Source of the DNA: Planctomicrobium piriforme | GTDB lineage: Bacteria; Planctomycetota; Planctomycetia; Planctomycetales; Planctomycetaceae | Reading direction: 5' to 3' | Length of the DNA stretch: 64,000 nucleotides | Assembly (NCBI RefSeq): GCF_900113665.1 | Contig: NZ_FOQD01000006.1 | Coordinates: 1-64,000 of the forward strand | Part shown: positions 1 to 10,100 of the stretch, in pieces | Layout of the letters: every line of letters starts with the position of its first letter | Numbering within the stretch: the stretch's first letter is position 1 | Program-made: the position numbers and the translations under genes | The notes under the pieces: model-generated | The model's database searches: none | The model's input: the letters and a program-made list of their open reading frames with translations, nothing else | What the model was told of the DNA's origin: nothing

Positions 1-117
1 TCAGCCAACACGTCATCTGCTCCGCCGGTGAATGGACGGACAGATGATGACAGATGATTCCGGGTGCGCAAAAAGCGTGCCGAACGTCTGTGGACTGACG
101 TCCCCCGCTCGCCGGGG

Positions 118-1638
118 TTACTGCGGCGAGCTTGTGAGCGATTCGACGTCAGTCACCCGGGCACGCGGCTGGGCGCGGTCGATCAGGAACGGCGTATCAC
201 CATAAACGCGGGTGATATTCCCGGCCACGTCCCGCACATCGAGTCGGACGTAGAACGGCGCGTTCAACATCGGCGGCACGGTCCAGACAAACTTGCCGGT
301 GTTCGGCTGCCAGCCCTGGACAGGTTCCCACGGACCTGTCGCCGCAGTCGAGCAGAACAGGGCGACGGGTTTTTCTCCCAGGTCGCGGTCCTGAGCCGTC
401 CACGAAATGAGCACCTGATTCTGATCGAGTTCCGAGGCCGGCTGCACGGGATGCAGTTTGGCGATCGGCGGAATCCGGTCGACGGTCACGGTGACCTCTG
501 GCGTTTCCCCTGGCTGCGGCGGTGACGTCACTCGGCCGAGACCATTGGTCACGCGGAAGGCAAAGCCAAACTCGCCGTCATGCGGAACATTCACTTCGAC
601 AGGCGAACTGCGATCCGGATCGTGGCCATAGTGATACCACTTTTTTCCGCCGTCTTCGGTGATGTACAGATCGACATGGCCGACCCCTGACGGGCCGATG
701 CCGTCGAGGTTATAGGCGATGCGGAACATCAGCGAGTTCACATAGTGACCCAGCTTGCCGGCGGGAGCGACTGTTTCGACGGGCGGAACAGCCGTGTCGA
801 TCGCATTTGCCAGCGGCGTGGAAGCCGTGGTCACGATCGGCACAGGGCCGGAAGTCGCCGAAGTGAGTTGCGGAACCAACGGCTGCGATTTGACAGCCGC
901 GTTGACCTCAACCGTATTCATTTTTTCCGGCTGCTGCGCGACGGGCTTACCGGCGTCCGGGCGTTCGTTGGCGCGGTTCGGACGATGCGCCACATTCGTC
1001 TGAACCGTGGCGTCGATGGTGTTTCCGGCGAGGTCGGAAACTTTTCCTCGCACCTGCATGATGCCGGCGTGGTCGGTGGTCCAGGTGGTCTGGCCCCGTT
1101 CCTGGCTGCGAATGGCGACCGGCAGCCAGTCGGTTCCGCCTGGCTCCATGAATTCGAGTTGCAATGTCGTCAGGTCGACATGATCGTCGTGTGCTGACCA
1201 CGCGAGCCGGACGCGGCCGGGCTCATTCTCTTCCAGGGTGAGTTCGAGCTGCGGCACGGTGGTGTCGACGAGGACGTTCAACGACGCCTGATGCGGGCCG
1301 GCCGGATACTCAAGTCCGCTGGCGGCAACCGTCTTCACGGAGAACCAGTATGCACCATCTTCCGGCGCTTCGAATGTGAACTTCGAAGTGGCCGGCGGTA
1401 CGGATTCGAAAGGTTGCCAACGCGTGCCGTCGCGGGACACGAAGAGCTGCACTTCTTTGGCGCCGAGCCGTTTCAATTCGGCGGCGTCGAACTGGAAGGG
1501 AATGCGGAACCGGCGCGACTTCGAGTAGATGAGTTCCGCTGAAGCGGATTCCCAGCAAGCGAAGAAGCACAGTCCCAGCGCCGCACCTGCGCGGAGAAAA
1601 CGCCGCTGCGGAAACCAGTTGTGAAGAGATAACAGCAT
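118..1638 (-). CDS. Exported Ig-like/fibronectin-like repeat protein, function unknown
   Basis: A 506-residue protein. The reading frame is open upstream to 1713, but the internal ATG at 1636-1638 gives a classical signal peptide (two arginines, then AGAALGLCFFACWESASA), so I choose that start. The mature part holds two similar halves: each begins with a beta-rich stretch describing an element followed by a DGTRW or DGGKKW motif, and each ends with a DVAGN/DLAGN motif typical of Ig-like or FN3-like bacterial domains. A low-complexity Pro/Thr/Val linker separates them. There are no catalytic motifs. A role in binding or the cell envelope is inference. The gene stands alone and points away from the window. 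Confidence 0.75.
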   Translation of the reverse strand: MLLSLHNWFPQRRFLRAGAALGLCFFACWESASAELIYSKSRRFRIPFQFDAAELKRLGAKEVQLFVSRDGTRWQPFESVPPATSKFTFEAPEDGAYWFSVKTVAASGLEYPAGPHQASLNVLVDTTVPQLELTLEENEPGRVRLAWSAHDDHVDLTTLQLEFMEPGGTDWLPVAIRSQERGQTTWTTDHAGIMQVRGKVSDLAGNTIDATVQTNVAHRPNRANERPDAGKPVAQQPEKMNTVEVNAAVKSQPLVPQLTSATSGPVPIVTTASTPLANAIDTAVPPVETVAPAGKLGHYVNSLMFRIAYNLDGIGPSGVGHVDLYITEDGGKKWYHYGHDPDRSSPVEVNVPHDGEFGFAFRVTNGLGRVTSPPQPGETPEVTVTVDRIPPIAKLHPVQPASELDQNQVLISWTAQDRDLGEKPVALFCSTAATGPWEPVQGWQPNTGKFVWTVPPMLNAPFYVRLDVRDVAGNITRVYGDTPFLIDRAQPRARVTDVESLTSSPQ

Positions 1639-1895
1639 GCGCCCCCCATGGCGTCGGCCGAAAGCGACTTCGCCCGGCATTGGGCCCCCCGGCCAAATCT
1701 GCCGAATGCGCACGACTTAACCCGGCGAGGCCGGTTCGATCTGGACGCGGCCAAAGTCATTCAGGCTGCTCAAAACCCTCGCAGCTTGAAAAAACCAGGT
1801 AAATCAACAGCGCAGTACGTCGCCTGCCTTGCTTATCGTCTGTAAGCAATCTGCAACTTCATCCGAATATGCCGACGTTGCGAGGGACGCCGGGA

Positions 1896-3479
1896 TCAAC
1901 GGGCAGCGTTCACATCCGCCTGCGTCCACTTCCCGTCGATAAGACGCCAGGCGGTCTGGCCGGGGTTTTCGTTCCGCAGCAAGGGGGGGAGACGGTCGGC
2001 CCGCACGTTGTCGTAACATTGCAGCATGCCGAAGCGCCGCAGGCTGGCCGGAATGCCGACGGCGGTAAAGCCGGGATGACAGGTGGCCGGGAATGGTCCG
2101 CCGTGATTCATCGCCGGACTCACAGCGACGCCGGTCGGCATTTTGTCATTCAGCAAACGGCCCACCTTTTGTCGCAAAACCGGTTCGATCTGCTCATAGA
2201 GTGCGTCATCCCTGCCGTTCGTGCTGGAGTAGACGCAACCGGTCAGGCTTCCCTCAATGTGACGGGTGATCTCGACGAACTGCTCGTCGTCTTCCACGAC
2301 GATGATGAGCGCCGCGTTGCCAAAGGCTTCGGTCTGCAGGCCAATCGGATCGGCAAGGAAGTCGTTGCCGGCGACCTTGAGCAGCGTGTTGGAATAACAA
2401 TACCGGCTGTTATCGACCGGCTTGTTGCCAGTCACGATGGTCGCACCGGCGCGCTGCAAGGCGACGATGCCTGCGCGAAGGTGAACCTCGGTGCTTTCAC
2501 CCAGCAGTGTCCCGACAGGGGCTTCACCAAACTTGGTCGCGACGGCAGAGATGAACTTCTCTGCCAGTGGACCTTTTTTGAGCAGCACGACGCCCGGATT
2601 GGTGCAGAACTGACCGGTCCCCATGAGGGCGCTGGTCGCAAACTCGGCGGCAAGTGCGTCGAGCTTTTCCTCCAGCACGCCCGGCAGAATGTAAACCGGG
2701 TTGACGCTGGAAAGTTCTGCATAGAAAGGCTTGCCATGTTGATCGGCGGCCGACTTCAGAATCAAACCTGCCTGACGGCTGCCGGTATATCCGCTCGCCG
2801 CGAGCAGCGGATGCGAGACCAGCCGCGCGCCATTTTCGTGGTCGGTATGGTAAATCAGCTGCACGAATCCGCGCGGCATGTCAGTCGCCTCGGCCGCTTC
2901 ATGTGCCGCTTCCGCGAAGAGTTGCGTGGTCTGCGGATGCAGGGGGTGTCCTTTGGCGATCACCGGATTGCCGGCGGCCACGGCGGCGGCGAAGTCTCCC
3001 CCAGCCATGCTGTTGAACGCACAGGGAAAGTTATTCGGGCCAAACACTGCAACCGGTCCGATCGGGCCCAGATACGAACGGATGTTCGCGGCGGTATCGA
3101 GAGTGGGGAGTTTCCACGAGCCGTCACGGGCCGCAGCGGCGGCTTGTCGCAACTGCCCGAGCGTGCGGGGGAGTTCGACATCCTTTAGTCGCGGCGAGAC
3201 CGGCAGCGCCGTTTCGAGGTTCGCCATCGACACGATCTCGGCCGCCCGAAGTTCGATCGCGGCGGCGTAACTTTCCAGGAAATCGGCAAAGCGGGCGCCG
3301 GGCCAGGTCTTCACCTGATCGAAGGCCCGATCCGCGGCGACCAGCGCCTCTTCCACGTCCTCCCAGGGGCTAATCGGGAATTCCTCGCCAAACGGCTGAC
3401 GTTTGGCGGGATTGACTGCCCGAAACGTCGCTTTTCCTTGCGAGGGACGCCATTCGCCATTGATGAGGAGCGGGTGCAT
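1896..3479 (-). CDS. Aldehyde dehydrogenase, 2-ketoglutarate semialdehyde dehydrogenase type
   Basis: A 527-residue NAD(P)-dependent aldehyde dehydrogenase. The ATG at 3477-3479 (MHPLLINGEW) is chosen because the family normally begins with this INGEW strand; the frame is open further upstream but lacks homology there. Visible landmarks are the cofactor-site region PVAVFGPNNFPCAFN, the general-base Glu in FYAELSSVNP (about residue 255) and the nucleophilic Cys in GTGQFCTNPG (about residue 292). The FPCAF and GQFCTNPG context matches the KGSADH-like branch, which oxidises 2,5-dioxopentanoate to 2-oxoglutarate in sugar-acid or hydroxyproline catabolism. No other gene of these pathways lies nearby, so the substrate is inference from the family. 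Confidence 0.9.
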   Translation of the reverse strand: MHPLLINGEWRPSQGKATFRAVNPAKRQPFGEEFPISPWEDVEEALVAADRAFDQVKTWPGARFADFLESYAAAIELRAAEIVSMANLETALPVSPRLKDVELPRTLGQLRQAAAAARDGSWKLPTLDTAANIRSYLGPIGPVAVFGPNNFPCAFNSMAGGDFAAAVAAGNPVIAKGHPLHPQTTQLFAEAAHEAAEATDMPRGFVQLIYHTDHENGARLVSHPLLAASGYTGSRQAGLILKSAADQHGKPFYAELSSVNPVYILPGVLEEKLDALAAEFATSALMGTGQFCTNPGVVLLKKGPLAEKFISAVATKFGEAPVGTLLGESTEVHLRAGIVALQRAGATIVTGNKPVDNSRYCYSNTLLKVAGNDFLADPIGLQTEAFGNAALIIVVEDDEQFVEITRHIEGSLTGCVYSSTNGRDDALYEQIEPVLRQKVGRLLNDKMPTGVAVSPAMNHGGPFPATCHPGFTAVGIPASLRRFGMLQCYDNVRADRLPPLLRNENPGQTAWRLIDGKWTQADVNAAR

Positions 3480-3739
3480 TTCGCGTTTCCTGAAGCAGGT
3501 CAGCCGGAAGAATTGCTTCCAGCGTACTTGTGAACGTCGATGCGGTCGACCCTGGGACAGGGACAGGCGTGCGTCGGCTGCGGTCTCCGCTACACTGGAG
3601 CAGGGGCGTCCGGTCTGTTCCGGTCGCCGCCAAGAGTCGTTTCCAGCCGCTCGAACACTTCGCAGCGTGCGAGACAACGGATGATCGCCAGCCAGCGGGA
3701 TCTGTTTTCCGCAGTTCCCCAAGGGCGACAACGGTTTCT

Positions 3740-4750
3740 ATGAAGATTCTCGTCACCGGAGCGGCCGGTTTCATCGGATATCATGTTTCGCTCGCGCTGC
3801 TGGCGCGGGGCGATACCGTCGTCGGTCTCGACAACCTGAACGACTATTACAGCGTCCAGCTGAAAAAAGACCGGCTGCAGCAGCTTACCCCCCGCTCCCG
3901 GTTCCGCTTCGTGGAGATGAACGTCGCCGACATCGACGGCATGCGGCGTCTGATGGAGGCCGAAAAATTCGATCGGGTCGTGCATCTGGCCGCGCAGGCG
4001 GGCGTGCGGTATTCGATGATCAATCCACAGGCGTACATCGACGCCAACGTGGTCGGATTCGTCAACATCCTCGAAGGCTGCCGGGCCACGAACGTGCAGC
4101 ACCTGGTCTACGCTTCGAGCAGCTCGGTCTACGGCGGCAATACGGCGATGCCGTTTTCGGTGCATGACAACGTCGACCACCCCTTGAGCCTGTACGCGGC
4201 GACGAAGAAGTCGAACGAACTGCTGGCGCACACCTACAGCCATCTCTACCAGTTGCCGACGACCGGCTTGCGGTTTTTCACCGTGTACGGGCCATGGGGC
4301 CGGCCGGATATGGCGATGTTCCTGTTCGCGGAAGCGATTCTGGCAGGCCAGCCGATCGACGTGTTCAATCACGGCAAGATGCGGCGGGACATGACCTATA
4401 TCGACGACATCGTCGAAGGGGTCGTGCGGACGCTCGACCATATCGCGCGGCCGAATCCGCACTGGTCCGGCGACGCACCTGATCCCGGCACCAGCACCGG
4501 CCCTTACCGGCTGTACAACATCGGCAACAACAAGCCGATCGAACTGCTGTACCTGATCGAAACGCTGGAACGCTGTCTGGGCCGAACTGCTGAAAAGCGG
4601 TTTCTCGACATGCAGCCCGGCGACGTTCCCGAGACGTATGCCGACGTCACCGACCTGACGGTCGAGACCGGCTTCCGGCCTGACACGCCGATCGAGGTCG
4701 GCATCGAACGCTTCGTGAACTGGTACCGCGGCTACTTCGGCATCGCGTGA
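3740..4750 (+). CDS. NAD-dependent nucleotide-sugar epimerase (UDP-glucuronate 4-epimerase-like)
   Basis: A 336-residue extended short-chain dehydrogenase/reductase. The Rossmann motif GAAGFIGYHV is at residues 7-16, the catalytic YxxxK is YAATK, and a SSSSVYGG strand precedes it. The sequence following GFIG (LDNLNDYYSVQLKKDRL) is characteristic of UDP-glucuronate 4-epimerases, which make UDP-galacturonate for surface polysaccharide or LPS. The ATG at 3740 aligns with the family start; the frame continues upstream to 3530 without homology. The gene is divergent from the aldehyde dehydrogenase, with 260 bp between starts. Confidence 0.9.
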   Translation: MKILVTGAAGFIGYHVSLALLARGDTVVGLDNLNDYYSVQLKKDRLQQLTPRSRFRFVEMNVADIDGMRRLMEAEKFDRVVHLAAQAGVRYSMINPQAYIDANVVGFVNILEGCRATNVQHLVYASSSSVYGGNTAMPFSVHDNVDHPLSLYAATKKSNELLAHTYSHLYQLPTTGLRFFTVYGPWGRPDMAMFLFAEAILAGQPIDVFNHGKMRRDMTYIDDIVEGVVRTLDHIARPNPHWSGDAPDPGTSTGPYRLYNIGNNKPIELLYLIETLERCLGRTAEKRFLDMQPGDVPETYADVTDLTVETGFRPDTPIEVGIERFVNWYRGYFGIA

Positions 4751-5080
4751 ATCGGGGCTGCAACTCGTTCGCTTGCGAGCGGATGGCGCCTCCCGAGCCG
4801 CAATAAAGTGAACGCGTACTCTTCTGCGCGGCTCAGCAGGAGCTTCGCCCTCCCGACTTCTGTTCTCCCTTCAGGTCGCCGGTTTGACCGGACGAACCGT
4901 CAGCGCAGGCAGGACCGTGCTGGATGGACCTATCCGGCAGAACTGGCCTGTTCGTGTTGTTGTTCCGTAAATGCAACGTTTCCTTCCGGCATCATCGCAT
5001 CAGGTTGAGCTAGCGTTACGGGGCGTCCGACCATTGAAGTTAGATGAACCTCTGGAGTCGTTAAAAGGGACCAGGAAGTC
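4751..5080. other. 330-bp spacer upstream of csrA
   Basis: There is no supported gene in this stretch. It holds the csrA leader, including closely spaced GGA triplets next to the ribosome-binding site (separate entry). I could not assign a convincing -35/-10 pair. Confidence 0.5.
5054..5076 (+). promoter_or_regulatory. Cluster of GGA motifs in the csrA leader (possible CsrA autoregulation site)
   Basis: GGA triplets are at 5054-5056, 5068-5070 and 5074-5076, the last within the AGGAAG Shine-Dalgarno sequence of csrA (ATG at 5081). CsrA proteins recognise GGA, usually in pairs where one overlaps the ribosome-binding site. Autorepression is inference from this arrangement; flanking bases do not clearly form the hairpin loops seen in the best sites. 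Confidence 0.35.
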
Positions 5081-5293
5081 ATGCTCGTTCTCAGCCGCAA
5101 ACAGGATGAAAAAATCATCATCGGTGACTCGATCACCCTGATGGTTGTGTCGATTCAGGGAGATAAGGTGCGACTGGGGATTGAAGCCCCCAAGAACGTC
5201 AGCATCCATCGCGAAGAGGTCTATCAGGCCATTCAGAAAGAACGCGACGCCGGCAGCGAAAGCGAAAACTCGCGGCCCTCCGGCGCGCGGTAA
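5081..5293 (+). CDS. csrA: Carbon storage regulator CsrA
   Basis: A 70-residue RNA-binding translational regulator. The first 50 residues match the CsrA/RsmA family closely: MLVLSRKQDEKIIIGD, then VSIQGDKVRLGIEAPK and VSIHREEVY, with the RNA-contact Arg near position 44. The last 15 residues are a variable, polar tail. CsrA dimers bind GGA motifs near translation starts and control carbon storage, motility and biofilm genes. The start has an AGGAAG ribosome-binding site 5 bases upstream. The gene is convergent with the large PQQ-propeller gene. Confidence 0.97.
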   Translation: MLVLSRKQDEKIIIGDSITLMVVSIQGDKVRLGIEAPKNVSIHREEVYQAIQKERDAGSESENSRPSGAR

Positions 5294-5339
5294 TCGATTT
5301 TTCTCACCGTGAGTCCTCCCTGTTTGCGCTCAACAGCGC

Positions 5340-8300
5340 TCAATTGGGAGACTCGTTTTGCGGCGGAGCAGTGGCCGGTTTCTTGCCCGTCGCCATGGGC
5401 GGCGGATCTCCGAAGACCAGGCTGACGCGGTCCTGAGCGAACTTCAGTTGCACTCGCAGCGGCTGTGTCTCGGTTAACCAACTGATCCCCGTGCCGTCGT
5501 CCGGCGACGAATGGCTGCGGATCACCGCTCCGGTAAAGCGGTTCAGGATCAGCGATTCCATCCGTCCGCGACCCCGCGCAAAGACCAGTATCGGCCAGCG
5601 CTGCGGACACTGGGTCACCACGTCCTGGGTCGCCACTTCTTTCGACCACAGCACGCGGCCGTCGCGACGATCGAGGCCGCTCACCTGACCGTCCACTTCC
5701 GCCAGCACCAGGTCGTGTGCCCTGACGCCAAACGCCTGTCGGCGAATCGTGTCGACGCGATGCGTGCTCGTCAGAAAAATCCAGTTCTCAGGGTATTCGA
5801 GCAGCGTGAACTGTTCGACCTTCTGCATCAGCGGAATACGGGTTTCAAAGCGGGGCTTTCCCGAGTGACCTGAGTAAACGGTCAGTCTCTGGTCAGGCCG
5901 ATAAAAGGCGATGTCCTGTCCGCCAACGACGCTCCAGCGAGTGCCGGTCGGGACTGTCTGTGACCAGTCCGCCTTGTCTGTAATGGGATCGTACAAGCTC
6001 CAGACCAGATCGGTCGGCCGGTTTTCGACGATCGGCAAACGGCGGCCCCAGTCTCCATTCATCCGTTCGAGCGACGTCAACACGCCGGCCGGCAGCTTGC
6101 GAGTGAAGAGCAACGCCCCGTCCATCGCCCGGTACACCTGTAAGACATCCTGATCAGGCGGTTTCACGACGACGTATTGCTTGTCGCCGAAGACTTCCGA
6201 GCCGGCGACCAGATCGCGCCGCCGCCACAGGTCGTTCCCTGTGATGGGATTGATGGCGATCAGATCGGACCCTGAGCTGTAACAGACAATGGAATCGGTC
6301 AATGGGCCGACGTTGCCGCCGAGTCGGCCTGGCCTCAACTCGACCAGACACGACCGCAAGCCGACGCGGGCCTGCCCGGAGAACGCAGCGCGGCCATTGA
6401 AGAGCGAGTCTTCTTCTCCGGAAATCTGTCGGTTCACCACCAACTGCGGCGAACGGGGATCGCTCAGGAAATCGAGCAGGAGAAAACGGTCGAGCATGAC
6501 GATCAGAACCAAGTGATCCTGCATGCAGAGATAACGGCCGAGGTCGGTATCGATGGCATAACGGACGCCGGGATAGCCGGTAGGAACTCGACCGCAATGC
6601 ACTCCATTGGCATCGAAGATCTCGATGTTCACGCCCGCCTGATCGAGAAAGAAGGTCCACCCTTGCAAGGCCGGGGAGGCAGGGCCAAGGAGCGGAATCT
6701 GATACAGCGCGGAACGTCCCGGCGACCCTTGTTGTTCCGCCAGCGAAACCTGTTGCGGCCACTGAATACTTGCGTTCAGCAGTTTGGCGGCACGGGGCTC
6801 GATTCGCGTTTCACGAGCGAGATCAGCAGAGGATTGCTGCCAGGGAGCAGGCAATCGTGCGGGACTAGCATCGAGAACCGCAAGCATCTGACGCAGCGTC
6901 TCGCCATCGCCCGTCTGCACGGCCAGTTTGACAAGTTGAGCTGCGGCGGTCGCGCGGACGGCGGGATCGGCGGATGCAGTCAGTGGACGCAACACCGCTT
7001 CGCGATTGTGCCAGTTGTGATTCCCCAACGGGATCTCGGCCAGACGGTTCACCACCAGTCGCGGATCGACCCAATCGGGTCCGAAGCCAGGCAGTAATTT
7101 CAGAAGGAGAGCGGGATCGCTGTTCTGCACCCAGGCGGCAAGTGCCGTTCGCAGTTTGTTCCGCATGGCAGGGTCAGGAAGTTCGAGCAGTTCTTCAAGT
7201 CGAGCCAGCACCCAACGGCTGTCCGTGGCCGCCCAACGGCTGTCGAGATCGACCAGCTTTTCAGGCCACGTCAGCAACTGCAGAATCTTCAAATAGTCAT
7301 TAAAGGCGGCCGCCGGTTCGCCGGCATTCTGCAGGCCTTGAGCATAGGTTCGCAGAAACTGCAGCCGCTGCTCGCTCCCTTCCAGGGCCGGTTCAATCTT
7401 CTCGGCTTGCGCACGGTACGCGGCGAAGTCAGTTCGCAGCCCATCCAGCAACGACCAGATCAGCACCTTTTGAGACACCGCCGCCGGCGCTGCCGAGACC
7501 GACTGATTCAGATCAGCGAGTCCATGTTGCAGATCTCCCTGTTGCAGTTCCCACGCACCCCGCAGGGCCAGACCTTGCGGGTCGTTTGTCTTCTGACTCA
7601 GACGCTGTGCAATTTCTTTTTGCAGCGACTCCAAAGATTGAAACCCTGCGAGTCCGTTGCCGTATTGCACAATCAACCGGCCATTCGCGGAGGAGAGGTT
7701 GCCGGGAATTCGTCCGGAAGGGAGCGGCAGTCGGGTGAGCAGCCGTCCGGCAGGGAGATCGATGACGGCAATTTCGCCGGTCTGCAGCGGTTGCAGATAC
7801 TGGTCTCCCATCCGCACTCCGCGACCTGACGGAGCAGGGATCGGCACCGACCGTTTCCACAGCGGAGCCCCGCCAGACAGACTCAGGCATGAGATCTCGC
7901 TACGCCCGACGAGAATCAACTGGTCCTGGAAGATCGTGGCGGCGTAAGTCATCTGTCCCCGCGGCGTGCGTTCCTTGAGGACCGACGTTCCGTCGCGGAC
8001 GTTCAGACAGACCAGCACGTCGTCGTCCGGCGGAGTGAAGACAACATAGGGGCCTGCCACCATGATTCTGGAGTCGAACCAGCGTTGATCGCCGAGCAGT
8101 TCTTCCCGCGACTGCAGCGGGGCCTGACTCTGGGGACGAATCATCCGCAACATCAGATTTTGTGAACGGAACGGCAGCAGAGAGGGCGATGCGTAGAAAT
8201 GCGTCCAGACCACCTGGCGTTTGACCGGATCGACCGCCGTCAACGAGCCTTCACCCGTCGGGCAGATGAGCAGACCATCGCTATACGCCGGCATCAGGCC

Positions 8301-9920
8301 GGCCAATCTTCGGGCATCGTCCATCACCAGATCGCGATCGGGATTGAGCAGGCCCACCGTCCAGAGAATCGAGCCGGTGGTCGGATCGAGTTCGAACAAC
8401 TGCACCTGACCCCGTTCTTCCCCCAGCACATACAAGTGGCCGGCGACCGGCAATGGCGCACCGAGAAAGAAAATCTCGCGGTTCTCGCCGAGCGGGTTGT
8501 CATCGACGCCGGTCGGTGCGGCTCGCAGCGGCCACACGATTTTCCCTTCGGTGGCCAGGTCGTAAGCAATCAGCCGGTTCGAGCGCTGCGGCAGCAGCGG
8601 ATGCCGCTGCGTATTCTGCATCATCCGCTGCGGACTGGTAGTGCCGACCAGTTGGCAGTTGGTAATCGAGTAGACCCGTTCGCCGTCGGTGCTGATTGAG
8701 GACGAAGTCAGGTCACGCCAACCGCGGACGGCGGCGAACAGATCGCGCATCTCTTCCCGGACCGAGTCAGTCGCTTCACCGGCCGAGTAAGACCACTTCG
8801 TGAGATAGTCGAACGTCTCGTCGATGACGAGGCCGTTCCAGACCAGCTCTCCGGTGTTGAGATCAAATGCCTTCACACTGCCTGGCCCGGAGGTGATGGC
8901 AAGATTGTTCACGATCAGCGGCCGCGCGGCCGGCATCGCCAGACGTTCGGCAGGGGCACGCACCCGTTGTTCCGTCGCCGTCATCAAACTGCGCGTGTCT
9001 TCTCCCAGGCGATGGCCCACATCCGGCGCTTCCAGCAGCCAGAAGTCGTAAACGTCATGCACGAGGGGAACCTGCCAGGCGGTGTCGTTGAGGGCCGGGG
9101 CAGGGGAGGTCTGACTGATGTGATCGACGTCTCCGTACGGCAAGCGCCATTCATAGAGGCGGGGCGTGCTGGCGATTTGACCTGCCTGTTTCGCGGCGCG
9201 GGCGACGAGAGCCGTATTCGCCGCCTGATCGGGAAACAATGCAGGCGTGCGCTGCAGGAGTTGCAGCGCCTGAGCGCTGTTCCCGGTCGCGGCGAGAAGT
9301 CGAGCCGCTTCCGTCAGTAGCGATTTTTGATCGGCCGTCTGCGGATGGGAGGCCAGTTGTTCGAGTTCGCGTGCTGCCCGAGTCGGTTCGCCGCGATCGC
9401 GGTCGATCCGTGCGAGTTCCGCCAGGGCCGCCGCACCTGCGCCGGTCATCCCGTAACGCCGCACCAGTTCTTCAAACTGCAACGCGTTCTGCTCCGTCCG
9501 GGCTTGCGTCAGCAGTTGCCGCGCCGCCGGACCGAAGAGCCGTTCGTATTCGGCATTCTGCTGCCGCAGCACTTGTTCGATCTGCTGAAAGAGCGACTTG
9601 GGAACGCCCCCTTCGATGACAAAGAAATCGGAGTCTTCTTCCAGCAGTTGCTGGAGCGTTTCGAGTCCGAGGACCACGTCGCCGCCGGCGATGGCCTCTT
9701 GCGCCTTGAGGAAAGACGCATGCGTCAGAGGATCGCGGGGCAGCCGCCGCGCTGGCTGGCTTTCCGCGGCCGCCAGTTCCGGGTCGAGCCCGATGATCGG
9801 CGGGCCGAACTGGGCGCTCGCGGATGACGCCGCGAGCGTAAACCACAGTCCGGCCAGAGCGAGTATCGGCCACGGCCGACACAGGCGATTTCCGCATCCC
9901 CGGAAAGGCGTGCTCATCAT
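5340..9920 (-). CDS. Giant exported PQQ-propeller / TPR-like protein
   Basis: A 1526-residue protein with a signal peptide (hydrophobic stretch PWPILALAGLWFTLAASSASA ahead of QFGPP). After a helical, TPR-like region (about 40-240) come two sets of PQQ-type beta-propeller blades: about 320-780 (for example VKAFDLNTGELVWNG, VFELDPTTGSILWTVG-like repeats, YLQPLQTGEIAVIDLPAGRLL) and about 1090-1500 (LIAINPITGNDLWRRRDL, VSGLDRRDGRVLWSKE). A second helical, HEAT/TPR-like stretch lies between them. Such proteins are common in planctomycetes and probably act as periplasmic or outer-membrane scaffolds. PQQ-dehydrogenase active-site residues are not evident, so I do not call it an enzyme. There are two adjacent ATGs at the start (9920 and 9917). 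Confidence 0.85.
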   Translation of the reverse strand: MMSTPFRGCGNRLCRPWPILALAGLWFTLAASSASAQFGPPIIGLDPELAAAESQPARRLPRDPLTHASFLKAQEAIAGGDVVLGLETLQQLLEEDSDFFVIEGGVPKSLFQQIEQVLRQQNAEYERLFGPAARQLLTQARTEQNALQFEELVRRYGMTGAGAAALAELARIDRDRGEPTRAARELEQLASHPQTADQKSLLTEAARLLAATGNSAQALQLLQRTPALFPDQAANTALVARAAKQAGQIASTPRLYEWRLPYGDVDHISQTSPAPALNDTAWQVPLVHDVYDFWLLEAPDVGHRLGEDTRSLMTATEQRVRAPAERLAMPAARPLIVNNLAITSGPGSVKAFDLNTGELVWNGLVIDETFDYLTKWSYSAGEATDSVREEMRDLFAAVRGWRDLTSSSISTDGERVYSITNCQLVGTTSPQRMMQNTQRHPLLPQRSNRLIAYDLATEGKIVWPLRAAPTGVDDNPLGENREIFFLGAPLPVAGHLYVLGEERGQVQLFELDPTTGSILWTVGLLNPDRDLVMDDARRLAGLMPAYSDGLLICPTGEGSLTAVDPVKRQVVWTHFYASPSLLPFRSQNLMLRMIRPQSQAPLQSREELLGDQRWFDSRIMVAGPYVVFTPPDDDVLVCLNVRDGTSVLKERTPRGQMTYAATIFQDQLILVGRSEISCLSLSGGAPLWKRSVPIPAPSGRGVRMGDQYLQPLQTGEIAVIDLPAGRLLTRLPLPSGRIPGNLSSANGRLIVQYGNGLAGFQSLESLQKEIAQRLSQKTNDPQGLALRGAWELQQGDLQHGLADLNQSVSAAPAAVSQKVLIWSLLDGLRTDFAAYRAQAEKIEPALEGSEQRLQFLRTYAQGLQNAGEPAAAFNDYLKILQLLTWPEKLVDLDSRWAATDSRWVLARLEELLELPDPAMRNKLRTALAAWVQNSDPALLLKLLPGFGPDWVDPRLVVNRLAEIPLGNHNWHNREAVLRPLTASADPAVRATAAAQLVKLAVQTGDGETLRQMLAVLDASPARLPAPWQQSSADLARETRIEPRAAKLLNASIQWPQQVSLAEQQGSPGRSALYQIPLLGPASPALQGWTFFLDQAGVNIEIFDANGVHCGRVPTGYPGVRYAIDTDLGRYLCMQDHLVLIVMLDRFLLLDFLSDPRSPQLVVNRQISGEEDSLFNGRAAFSGQARVGLRSCLVELRPGRLGGNVGPLTDSIVCYSSGSDLIAINPITGNDLWRRRDLVAGSEVFGDKQYVVVKPPDQDVLQVYRAMDGALLFTRKLPAGVLTSLERMNGDWGRRLPIVENRPTDLVWSLYDPITDKADWSQTVPTGTRWSVVGGQDIAFYRPDQRLTVYSGHSGKPRFETRIPLMQKVEQFTLLEYPENWIFLTSTHRVDTIRRQAFGVRAHDLVLAEVDGQVSGLDRRDGRVLWSKEVATQDVVTQCPQRWPILVFARGRGRMESLILNRFTGAVIRSHSSPDDGTGISWLTETQPLRVQLKFAQDRVSLVFGDPPPMATGKKPATAPPQNESPN

Positions 9921-10023
9921 TCAAGCGATCCGATAAGGCAATGGCAGCATGCATGCCGATTCAGGATACCGGCTGGCCTGCCTGGCTGCGAATCGCAATT
10001 GGAAAATCCGCCGTTTCAGGCAC

Positions 10024-10060
10024 AAAAAAAGCGTTCGCCGCAACAGGTGCGACGAACGCT
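10024..10060 (-). terminator. Intrinsic terminator of the thioredoxin-like gene
   Basis: Read on the minus strand, a 13-bp stem (one G-U pair) with a 5-base loop occupies 10060-10030 and is followed directly by seven T residues (10030-10024). It lies 40 bp past the stop codon at 10101. This is a textbook rho-independent terminator. Confidence 0.85.
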
Positions 10061-10100
10061 GGAAAACTCGATTTCGCGGCCTTCGACGCGCGAAATGGAC

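Noticed and set aside
1869..3188. 439-codon plus-strand frame opposite the aldehyde dehydrogenase
   Set aside because: The minus-strand gene has full family motifs; this is an antisense shadow typical of high-GC DNA.
3480..3731. N-terminal extension of the aldehyde dehydrogenase
   Set aside because: The extension has no family similarity and no ribosome-binding site; the INGEW start is the known family start.
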